This document shows, in pieces, positions 33,697-41,744 of a stretch of 44,701 nt of DNA. The translations under genes were made by a program, and so were the position numbers. The stretch spans positions 1 to 44,701 of the forward strand of contig JAFQPR010000012.1 of assembly GCA_017411605.1 (NCBI GenBank), read 5' to 3'. How positions within the stretch are numbered: position 1 is the first letter of the stretch; each line of letters starts with the position of its first letter. This stretch comes from Clostridia bacterium. Its GTDB lineage: Bacteria; Bacillota; Clostridia; Oscillospirales; CAG-272. Under the pieces are notes generated by a model. That model saw only the letters and a program-made list of their open reading frames with translations. It was not told the origin of the DNA and searched no databases.

Positions 33697-35253
33697 ATGA
33701 GTGGATTCCTTGAATGGTTTTATGCTTTTATAACTACTATGGTTAACGGAGTCTGGCAGATCATCTCAGGCTTATTTGGCGGTCTTTTCAAGATATTCAA
33801 CGTAGTTGATTATTTCAAACAGTTTGGCGCGTATAAGGGCGCGTTCAAGTTTATAGATTGGCTGTTTGCCATTTTATCATTCATTCTCGTAATGGCGATC
33901 TGGGGAATTATCATTTACTTAATAATTCTCGGTATAAGAAAGTATATAAGATTCAGAAAGTCAAGAGTCGGTAACGAGGATCTTCTTGAAGAGGTTGCAA
34001 ATCTTCACCGCGACGTTCTTAAGCTCACGAAGGAGAAGGAAAGAATTCTCGCACTCAAGATAGGTCAGACGAGCGTTTCCGTCGATGACCTTAACGCTAT
34101 CTTCCGCTCCGAGGATGAAGAAAAAGGCGAGGGCGCTGCAGCGAGCACGGACGACGAGGACAGCAAAGAGCTCGCCCCCCGTTTCTCGAAGCTCGAGGCT
34201 ATCGACCAAAAATATCAGTATTACATACCCCCGGTTTACAGAAAAGACTTCACGCTTGAGGAGCTTTGCCGCGACTTCCGTAACTTCGCTTGTTCAAGAA
34301 TGGGGCTCTATTATGAAGAAGAGGTCATCAGATGCTTCTTCGCGGGACTTGCTTCAACTAAGCTTATAATTCTCCAGGGTATATCGGGTACAGGTAAAAC
34401 CTCGCTTCCTTACGCGCTCGGTAAATTCTTCGAGAATGATGCTACGATAGTTTCGGTTCAGCCCTCGTGGCGTGACCGCACCGAGCTCTTCGGTTACTTC
34501 AACGAATTCTCGAAGAAGTTCAACGAAACCGAGGTACTCAGAAGAATATACGAATCCAACCTTAATGACGATATCAACGTAATCATCCTAGACGAGATGA
34601 ACATTGCCCGTGTCGAGTATTACTTCGCGGAAATGCTCTCTATCATGGAAATGCCCGACTCCTCGGAGTGGACTATCGAGCTCGTTCCTTCCTCATGGGA
34701 GAACGACCCCAAGCACCTTGCGGGCGGCAAGCTTACTATTCCCAAAAATACCTGGTATATCGGTACGGCTAACAACGACGACTCGACCTTCTCTATCTCG
34801 GATAAGGTTTACGACCGTGCTCTTACCATTAATATCGATACCAAGGGTATTGCATTCGATGCTCCCGATACGCCACCTTCAAAGATCGCTTACTCATCCG
34901 TTGAGGCTCTCTACGATAAGGCAGTACTCGAGCATCCCGTAGAGCAAGTATACCTCGATATGATCGAGTCGCTTGACCTCTACGTTATCAAGAAGTTCAG
35001 AGTTGCATTCGGTAACCGTATTATGAAGCAGCTTAAGACCTTTGTTCCCGTTTACGTAGCGTGCGGCGGTGACGTTGTCAGCGGTATCGACCATATGCTC
35101 GCAACGAAGGTCTTCAGAAAGTTTGAAAGCCTTAACCTCTCTCTTATCAGAGATGAGCTCAAGGGACTTATCAACTATCTTAACACTCTCTTCGGCAAGG
35201 ATAAGATGAAGTCGTCTATCGAGCTGCTTGAGAGACTCCAGAGAACCTACTAA
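33697..35253 (+). CDS. Membrane-anchored McrB-like AAA+ ATPase
   Basis: A 518-residue protein. Two hydrophobic segments (about 8-35 and 52-80) anchor it. A coiled coil (about 90-125) and an acidic linker (about 135-160) follow, then an AAA+ domain. Walker A is GISGTGKTS (228-236), Walker B is VIILDEMN (295-302) with the McrB-like continuation ARVEYYFAEMLS, sensor 1 is GTANNDD (356-362) and a candidate arginine finger is Arg374. The core resembles McrB/MoxR-type ATPases, but here it is membrane-tethered and part of a secretion/matrix operon, with no restriction nuclease beside it. It probably remodels or drives a membrane complex with the next gene's product. GGCGGTG lies before the ATG. Confidence 0.85.
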   Translation: MSGFLEWFYAFITTMVNGVWQIISGLFGGLFKIFNVVDYFKQFGAYKGAFKFIDWLFAILSFILVMAIWGIIIYLIILGIRKYIRFRKSRVGNEDLLEEVANLHRDVLKLTKEKERILALKIGQTSVSVDDLNAIFRSEDEEKGEGAAASTDDEDSKELAPRFSKLEAIDQKYQYYIPPVYRKDFTLEELCRDFRNFACSRMGLYYEEEVIRCFFAGLASTKLIILQGISGTGKTSLPYALGKFFENDATIVSVQPSWRDRTELFGYFNEFSKKFNETEVLRRIYESNLNDDINVIILDEMNIARVEYYFAEMLSIMEMPDSSEWTIELVPSSWENDPKHLAGGKLTIPKNTWYIGTANNDDSTFSISDKVYDRALTINIDTKGIAFDAPDTPPSKIAYSSVEALYDKAVLEHPVEQVYLDMIESLDLYVIKKFRVAFGNRIMKQLKTFVPVYVACGGDVVSGIDHMLATKVFRKFESLNLSLIRDELKGLINYLNTLFGKDKMKSSIELLERLQRTY

Positions 35254-35287
35254 TACGTAAAAAACTTTAAAGAAAGGAGAGCTAAAA

Positions 35288-38200
35288 ATGAATAACAACT
35301 ATGAGAAATTCAGAAAAGAAGCGTTTTCGGCTCTCCGAGGACTCGCTAAGGAATGCCCTGAGTTTTCCGATGCGGAAATGCTTGTCGCTTCCGCGGAAAC
35401 CACGGCATCCTTAAAGAGAAATACCGTTCATAAAAATATTGACATAGAGTGGATAGAAAAGATAGAAGCGGCTTTGCCGTATATTGACACTATCGTAAGA
35501 TTCCCGAAGGTAGCTATAGAGGACGTTGACGAGATACTACCCGTAGAGCTTTCAAGGCATATCACCGAGAAGACCATCAAGCATCTCGCTCAGCATACTA
35601 ACTTAATTCTCGATATAACCGAGGACGGCGACGTTATACCTCAGAAGCTTCTCAACGTTTTCCACGACGAAACCGTTCTTACTTACGAGAATAAGTTTAT
35701 AAACACCCTTCTTGCCCGACTTTCCGCTTTTGTTGACAAGCGTTATAAAGCCCTTATGGGTACTAACGCCGTCGAGCGAAATTATAAGTTCAACTATCAT
35801 ACCGAGTTTGAGCATTTCGCAGGAACAGACGATGAAGGCGGTCGGAATACGGCTCGGATAGATCTCCGTATTGAGCTGACCTCACCTCTCAAAACAGAGC
35901 TATCCGAGCTTGACTCGGAGCTTTCCGAGCAGTATAACGCTACGCTCGCAAGGCTCAAAAAAATCAATCACGCAATTATTTCATTTATGTCATCGCCGTT
36001 CATACGCGCGATGGGAAGAAACTATATACGCCCACCCGTGATAAGAACTAACGCTATTCTTAAGAATAAGAATTTCCGTGAGTGCCTTAACCTGTGGGAG
36101 TTTATCGAAAGCTTTGACAAGACCGGATTTTACTTCGTTAACGACGAGTATTCCGAGATGCCGTCAAGCAATTATATATCAGACCTTTATTCCTCGGTTG
36201 CAATGCAGTATACGCATTTCTATAACGGAGTTGCGGAAAATCCCGAGGATAACAGACTTCTTTCGAAGAAGCATCTTCAGGAGACCTATCCCGAGTTCGA
36301 CCCCGATTTCGAGATAGAAGAGCTTGACGATTATATGGTATACGACTCGGAGTATAAAAAGCTCGTACCCGTATCCCGTCTTATGAATAACAGGAAAAAG
36401 CTCTCCGAGGATGAAAAACGCATAAGAATGGCTATCGTCGTCGCTCTCAGAGCGGACGAGGAGATGAATGCTGAGCGCCTGCGCCGCGAAGCCGAGTACA
36501 GACGTCTTGAAAAGGAAAGACGCCAGCGCGAGGAAGAGGAGGCAAGACGCAGAGCAGAGGAAGAAGCAAGAAGGCTCGCGGAAGAGGAAGCAAGAAGACT
36601 CGCCGAGGAAGAAGCGAGAAGACTTGCGGAAGAAGAGGCGAGAAGACTTGCCGAGGCGGCGAAAGCGCCCGTCGAGATCAGATACAGACGCTCCTTTATG
36701 TCGCGTCTTATCCAGGCAGAGCCACCGCTTCAGGATTATTATACAGAAATCAAAAACGAGCTTCTCTCGTACCGCGGCGTAAAGTCGAAGGTAAGCTGGA
36801 AGTGCGAAACGTATAAAAAGACTAAGGTGCAGATAGCGAAGATCGACGTTAAGGGTAAAACGCTCTACGTTTACCTCGCTCTCGAGCCTGAAAACTATAA
36901 AGATAGTAAATACTTCTTTACAAATGTAGCTAATAAACCGGGTTATGGCGAAACTCCGATGCTCCTCAAGGTCAAGAGCGAACGCGGTAAAAACCACGCG
37001 ATAGAGCTCATCCGCGAGCTTATGCAGAACCTTGGAATCGAGCGCTTTGAGCGCGAGTGGGAGGACTTCCACTTGCCGTATGAGGAAACTGATGCGCTTA
37101 TCGAGCGCGGACTTATCAAGGTCATCGTGCCTGCGGGCGTAGAGTTGCGTGAGGGTGATGAAACCGTCAAGACTAACCTTGACTTCCTTGATGAATACAA
37201 GGATAAGGAAAAGGATGCAGCCGCCTCAGAGGGAGCTGACGTTCCCGCGACCGCGGAACCCGAAATTTCCGAAGAGCCCGTAGCCGAAGAGGCTTCCGAG
37301 CCTACAGAAGAAGCTCCCGTCGAAGTGACTGCGGAAGAGGCTCTCGCCGAAGAGGCTGCCGAAACTGAAGCTCCCGCAGAGGAGCCCGAGCTGACGCTTG
37401 ACGATGCGTTGAAGCTGATAGCAGGCGAGGAGGTTATCCCCGAGCCCGTGGTAAGCGAAGCTACGCCCGAGGCTGTCGCAGAAGAGTCCGAAGCACCCGT
37501 TGAAATAAGATACAGACGTTCCTTCCTTTCAAGACTTATTCAGTCTGATGATGAGCTGAAGGACTACTACTCGGATATAAAGAACGAGCTTCTTTCATAT
37601 ACGGGTGTCAAGTGCAAGATCAGCTGGAAATGCGAAACCTATAAAAAGACTAAGGTGCAGATAGCAAAGATAGACGTTAAAGGCAAGATGCTTTACCTCT
37701 ATCTCGCTCTCGACCCCGATGAATACACAGACAGTAAATACTTCTTCACCAACGTTAAGGATAAGCCGGGATTTGCAGAAAATCCGATGCTCCTTAAGGT
37801 GAAGAGCGGCAGAGGAAGAAACCACGCGATAGAGCTCATCCGTGAGCTTATGCAGAAGCTCGAGATCGAGAGAATAGATCGCGAGCCCGAGAACTTCCGT
37901 ATGCCGTATGAGGACACGGATGCGCTTGTCGAGCGCGGACTTATAAAGGTTCTTCTCCCGAAGGGCGTGACCCTCGATGAGGACGATAAGACCGTACTTA
38001 CCGACGTTGAGGCTCTCCTTGCGGGACTCCGTCGGCCCGAGGATAAGGAAAAGCCCGCTCATGTTCCCACCGTTGAAGTTAAGGATGACGGCGCTACGGT
38101 CGTAGTAACCGTTCACGACGAGGCAGAGGCGGACGTTGTTCGCGAGGCGCTCGACGTTATTGAGGGGACGGGGCTTTCCTCAAGCGGAAGACGCGTCATT

Positions 38201-38557
38201 ATCGTTGATGCGAACGGAACTCCTATCGTAAGACGTAAGGATTACGGTGAGGACGAAATGGACTTCGCGTTCTCGGATACCGAGGGCGCGCCGAGATCCG
38301 CACTTATCATTCCCTATACGAGAGCGCAGTATCTTGCTCTCCCGAGAAAGAAGAAAAAGAGCGTTCTTATGAACGTAAAGAAGCTTCTTGAGTACAGAAA
38401 GATCAAGCGCTACAGAAATGCTCTTATCTCGCTTCATTCTTCGAATGAAAGAATTATCGAGAGAATAGCTAAGCTTGACGAAAGACTTGCCCTTGCGGCA
38501 AAGTTCCTGCCCGACTCAAAGCTCTGGGAAAAATGCGTATTCGGAGTTAAAGGTTAA
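35288..38557 (+). CDS. 1089-residue coiled-coil protein with duplicated domain, AAA+ partner
   Basis: A large, probably cytoplasmic protein. Residues 1-390 form an N-terminal domain whose stretch LTYENKFINTLLARLSAFV recalls DUF2357 proteins that accompany McrB-like ATPases (low confidence). Residues about 395-460 are an Arg/Glu/Ala coiled coil built from an 8-residue EEARRLAE repeat. A domain starting VEIRYRRSF at residue 462 recurs at residue 738; each copy is about 165 residues, with shared KNELLSY, KCETYKKTKVQIAKIDVKGK and NHAIELIRELMQ segments. Acidic linkers separate the domains. The C-terminal 110 residues are basic. AAAGGAG precedes the ATG. No enzyme motif was seen. Confidence 0.8.
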   Translation: MNNNYEKFRKEAFSALRGLAKECPEFSDAEMLVASAETTASLKRNTVHKNIDIEWIEKIEAALPYIDTIVRFPKVAIEDVDEILPVELSRHITEKTIKHLAQHTNLILDITEDGDVIPQKLLNVFHDETVLTYENKFINTLLARLSAFVDKRYKALMGTNAVERNYKFNYHTEFEHFAGTDDEGGRNTARIDLRIELTSPLKTELSELDSELSEQYNATLARLKKINHAIISFMSSPFIRAMGRNYIRPPVIRTNAILKNKNFRECLNLWEFIESFDKTGFYFVNDEYSEMPSSNYISDLYSSVAMQYTHFYNGVAENPEDNRLLSKKHLQETYPEFDPDFEIEELDDYMVYDSEYKKLVPVSRLMNNRKKLSEDEKRIRMAIVVALRADEEMNAERLRREAEYRRLEKERRQREEEEARRRAEEEARRLAEEEARRLAEEEARRLAEEEARRLAEAAKAPVEIRYRRSFMSRLIQAEPPLQDYYTEIKNELLSYRGVKSKVSWKCETYKKTKVQIAKIDVKGKTLYVYLALEPENYKDSKYFFTNVANKPGYGETPMLLKVKSERGKNHAIELIRELMQNLGIERFEREWEDFHLPYEETDALIERGLIKVIVPAGVELREGDETVKTNLDFLDEYKDKEKDAAASEGADVPATAEPEISEEPVAEEASEPTEEAPVEVTAEEALAEEAAETEAPAEEPELTLDDALKLIAGEEVIPEPVVSEATPEAVAEESEAPVEIRYRRSFLSRLIQSDDELKDYYSDIKNELLSYTGVKCKISWKCETYKKTKVQIAKIDVKGKMLYLYLALDPDEYTDSKYFFTNVKDKPGFAENPMLLKVKSGRGRNHAIELIRELMQKLEIERIDREPENFRMPYEDTDALVERGLIKVLLPKGVTLDEDDKTVLTDVEALLAGLRRPEDKEKPAHVPTVEVKDDGATVVVTVHDEAEADVVREALDVIEGTGLSSSGRRVIIVDANGTPIVRRKDYGEDEMDFAFSDTEGAPRSALIIPYTRAQYLALPRKKKKSVLMNVKKLLEYRKIKRYRNALISLHSSNERIIERIAKLDERLALAAKFLPDSKLWEKCVFGVKG

Positions 38558-39309
38558 TGCAAAAAACTAAGGTTATAAAAATCGTAAAGCTGACGCTCTC
38601 CGCCCTGTGGTGGGTAGTGCTGGTGCTGCTCGCGCTGCTGCTTATGAGCATACTCGGAGCAAAGCTCCGCGGCGAGGTGCCGAAGGTTTTCGGCTACTCG
38701 GTTATGCATATCATAAGCAATAGTATGGGTGAAACGATTCCCGAGGGATCGTATATACTGATAAAGGAAACCGATCCCGAGGATATAAAAAAAGACGATA
38801 TCATATGCTTTTTATCGGATGACCCGACGATCTACGGTTTTCCAAATACTCATAGAGTAGTCGAAGAGCCGATAATTACCGAGGGGGGCATAGAATTTGT
38901 TACCCGCGGAGATGCAAATCACGGCAACGATACCGTTACCGCTAAGTCGGATAGACTCGTCGGACGGTACGTTAAGACGATGGGTGGCTTGAAAAGCTTC
39001 TCGGATATGCTCGATTCGGGCGGACTTATCACTATAATGGGAGTGCTTCTCGTTGCGATGAGCATAATTTTCCTCTATTCATGGTTGATAAAACTGAAAG
39101 AGGAAACGGGAGCAACTACCACAAATTCGGATAAAAACGGTCAAAGTGAAGAAATAACTTGCGAAAAAGTCGAAAATCCCGAGCAAAACAGGGAAGATAT
39201 CTCCACTTTGATAAAAAGGCTCGAAGCCGAGGGCGTTGATATTGACGCTATGGCAGAGGAGCTTTCGCAAAAGGGAATAAATATCAGGGCGGATAGCTCC
39301 GAAGAATAA
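38557..39309 (+). CDS. SipW-like (ER-type, S26B) signal peptidase I, copy 2
   Basis: A 250-residue membrane peptidase with an N-terminal TM segment (about 13-34), catalytic Ser56 in IISNSMGETIPEG, His99 in NTHRV and Asp119 in TRGDANHGND. A second TM segment lies at about 155-177, with an acidic cytoplasmic tail. Like copy 1 it lacks the bacterial catalytic Lys. Its ATG shares a base with the stop codon of the previous gene (TAATG), so it is tightly coupled to the AAA+ module. It precedes a second block of two secreted proteins with a different signal junction (AWLAS), which it may serve. Confidence 0.9.
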   Translation: MQKTKVIKIVKLTLSALWWVVLVLLALLLMSILGAKLRGEVPKVFGYSVMHIISNSMGETIPEGSYILIKETDPEDIKKDDIICFLSDDPTIYGFPNTHRVVEEPIITEGGIEFVTRGDANHGNDTVTAKSDRLVGRYVKTMGGLKSFSDMLDSGGLITIMGVLLVAMSIIFLYSWLIKLKEETGATTTNSDKNGQSEEITCEKVENPEQNREDISTLIKRLEAEGVDIDAMAEELSQKGINIRADSSEE

Positions 39310-39341
39310 ACGCTTAAACAAAAAGAGAGGAGGAGAGAAAA

Positions 39342-41654
39342 ATGGAAAAAAGCGCAGAAAAACAAAATCAAGCGCAGCTTGACCGTAAGCAGATACTTAT
39401 CCATGCCGGAAGAATTACGCTTATCGTAGCCGTTCTGCTTCTCGTTGTCTATTTCATATCGGTAATTGCATTCTCTTCATCCTTCTTTGAAGAGTCCTCG
39501 GAGAAAAACGCGCTCGTTTATTTTGACGAGGATATGGGAAAGATATCATTGCTCGTTGACGTGCATTACGGTAATCTTTTCGACGTTGCGGAAAAGGTAA
39601 AGTACGCGGAGTCGAGAGATGCGGTAAGCGCCGAGCTGCAAAAGTATATCGGCGTTGATCAGTTCGGTAACCTGAGATTTACCTCGGGCGGTAAGAATTA
39701 TGACGTATACGGCGCAGAGGTGCTCGAGGAGGCTGACGAGATGGTCGAGCTTCTCGCTCATCTCGACGAAAGAGGCTGCACAGACGTATATTACGATGCA
39801 ATGGTAAAAAAGGAATGCATAGCATTCTACGTTCCCGTTAAGGGTAACAAAAACGTTGACGGTATCATTTCTGTTCTCGAGGCGAGAAATATCATCAAGA
39901 TAGATGACAATATCAACGAAAAGGCTCTTGCTGTGGCTATCGTAAACGAGGACGGTCAGATATATGCGGATAAGCTCTCGTCGGGCTTTGTCGGCGAGTT
40001 TGGTGACAGTACTGTAAACCTTCGCGGAAATTACTACGATTTTATTCATAACGTAACCAGCAACAAGACCACCGTCGAGGGTGTTATGGAGCTTCTCCGT
40101 TCGGGAGAGAAGAATGCTGAGATGATCAGTATCTTCGGCAAGAATTACACGGTTGCATCAGCTCCCATAAAGAATTTTGATAATAAGCTAACCTTGGTTA
40201 TCCTCAGCGCCAGCGAGGGACTTGTCGCGACCGAGATGACTTATATCAGACATATCGTTACGATACTTCTTATAGCTATTCTTTCACTTGTGGTAAGCCT
40301 TGTATTTGCAATGCTCTTCAATAAGAAGCGCAAGGAAGCGATGTCAACGGCTAACCTCACGGACGATTCCGTCGGCTGCGCGAACGCGGAGCAGTTCAGA
40401 AGACGTACTATCGACACGGTTTACAGGACCTCGAAGAATTACGCCGTCGTCGTGTTCGGTATAAGGCAGTTCAATTATCTCTCGGAATCCCTCGGAGAAG
40501 AGAAGGTGACAGAGATATTGAGATTTATCTCGAGCGTTTTCGGCAACTTCTGCGACGATAACGAAACCTACGGATATGCGGGCAACGGAAGCTTCCTCTT
40601 CCTTTGCTATGCGGAAAGCGAAAGATACCTTAAGGATAAGATTCGTCTTATAGGTACGCTTTCAAATAAATATGAAGGACTTGAAGCAAGCGGTACTACC
40701 CTCAGATTTGAGGTAGGCGTATGCTTTACAAATACAAAAAGACGCTCCGTCAAGGAGCTTATCGACTGCGCTACCACGGCTTCGGGATATCCCAAAAAGG
40801 ATAATAAGCTCCCGTACTCGGTCTATAACGAGGAGATCGCCGTTGAAACAGCGCGTAACGAAAAAATCGAGGCTCAGATGGAAGAAGCTCTCGCAAACGG
40901 AGATTTCAAGCTCTTCCTTCAGCCGAAATATAACGTTAAAGAGGACAGAATTGATTCTGCCGAGGCACTCGTTCGTTGGTTTGACCCGAGCAGAGGCGAT
41001 TATATGTTCCCCGGCGAATTCATAAGTCTTTTCGAAACCAACGGATTTATTGTTAAGCTCGACCATTTCATATACCTTGAGGTGCTTAAGTATATGAGCC
41101 ATGCCGCAGAGCACGGCGATAAGATAGTTCCGATTTCTGTTAACGTATCGCGCGTTACGGCAAGCGCTCCTGATTTCCTTGAATTCTATATAGGAAATAA
41201 GCACAGATATAAGATCGGTGACGGATTTATCACTGTTGAGTTCACCGAGAGCTTCGCTATGGAAGACTACGATAAGATTTCTCATATAGTTGAGGAGCTT
41301 CATAAAAACGGAATGCGTTGCTCGATAGACGACTTCGGAACGGGTTATTCCTCGTTCAACATTCTGAAAAATATTCCTATGGATGAGCTTAAGCTCGACC
41401 GCTTCTTCCTCTTCGGCGGTATAAACAGAGAGAGGGACGATCTTGTTATCGAGATGATAGTAAATCTCGCAAAGAGTCTTGGAATGACCGTCGTTCAGGA
41501 GGGTGTTGAAACCAAGGATATGTTCGATAAGCTCGTTGGCTTCGGATGCGATATTATTCAGGGTTATTATTACGCAAAAGCTATCTCTCTTGAAGAGTAT
41601 AAGGTATTCCTTAAGACTAATACTTCAATTAAGTATAAATCTGTGGTCAAATAA
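39342..41654 (+). CDS. Membrane GGDEF-EAL protein, probable c-di-GMP phosphodiesterase
   Basis: A 770-residue protein. TM1 (about 23-45), an extracellular sensor domain (about 46-295, dCache-like in layout) and TM2 (about 303-327) are followed by a GGDEF domain and an EAL domain. The GGDEF site is degenerate (GNGSF at 414-418), so cyclase activity is unlikely. The EAL domain looks active: E541-A-L, NVS, EFTES, DDFGTGYSS, KLDR and EGVET are all present. It should hydrolyse c-di-GMP to pGpG and would lower the signal that turns this operon on, giving negative feedback. AGGAGG precedes the ATG. Confidence 0.92.
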   Translation: MEKSAEKQNQAQLDRKQILIHAGRITLIVAVLLLVVYFISVIAFSSSFFEESSEKNALVYFDEDMGKISLLVDVHYGNLFDVAEKVKYAESRDAVSAELQKYIGVDQFGNLRFTSGGKNYDVYGAEVLEEADEMVELLAHLDERGCTDVYYDAMVKKECIAFYVPVKGNKNVDGIISVLEARNIIKIDDNINEKALAVAIVNEDGQIYADKLSSGFVGEFGDSTVNLRGNYYDFIHNVTSNKTTVEGVMELLRSGEKNAEMISIFGKNYTVASAPIKNFDNKLTLVILSASEGLVATEMTYIRHIVTILLIAILSLVVSLVFAMLFNKKRKEAMSTANLTDDSVGCANAEQFRRRTIDTVYRTSKNYAVVVFGIRQFNYLSESLGEEKVTEILRFISSVFGNFCDDNETYGYAGNGSFLFLCYAESERYLKDKIRLIGTLSNKYEGLEASGTTLRFEVGVCFTNTKRRSVKELIDCATTASGYPKKDNKLPYSVYNEEIAVETARNEKIEAQMEEALANGDFKLFLQPKYNVKEDRIDSAEALVRWFDPSRGDYMFPGEFISLFETNGFIVKLDHFIYLEVLKYMSHAAEHGDKIVPISVNVSRVTASAPDFLEFYIGNKHRYKIGDGFITVEFTESFAMEDYDKISHIVEELHKNGMRCSIDDFGTGYSSFNILKNIPMDELKLDRFFLFGGINRERDDLVIEMIVNLAKSLGMTVVQEGVETKDMFDKLVGFGCDIIQGYYYAKAISLEEYKVFLKTNTSIKYKSVVK

Positions 41655-41663
41655 GAAAATTCA

Positions 41664-41716
41664 AGGGGCGGATATCAAAATGTGAGGCATGTGTCTTACG
41701 GTTTTAAACTGCCCCT
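41664..41716 (+). other. Structured gap before the second secreted-protein block
   Basis: AGGGGC (41664-41669) pairs with GCCCCT (41711-41716) across a 41-nt loop with internal structure. No proper T run follows. It may be an attenuator or processing site that sets expression of the last two genes. Confidence 0.35.
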
Positions 41717-41744
41717 GTTGTATTAAGAAAGGAGCACGCAGAGA

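Noticed and set aside
35603-38437. Long minus-strand open frames inside the 1089-residue gene
   Set aside because: They are antisense shadows of a gene with strong codon bias, lack ribosome sites and encode Arg/Ser- or Leu/Phe-rich nonsense.
33697-38557. McrBC-type restriction system
   Set aside because: The ATPase core is McrB-like, but it is membrane-anchored, has no DNA-recognition domain that I can see, and the partner shows no PD-(D/E)xK nuclease motif. Context is secretion, not defence.
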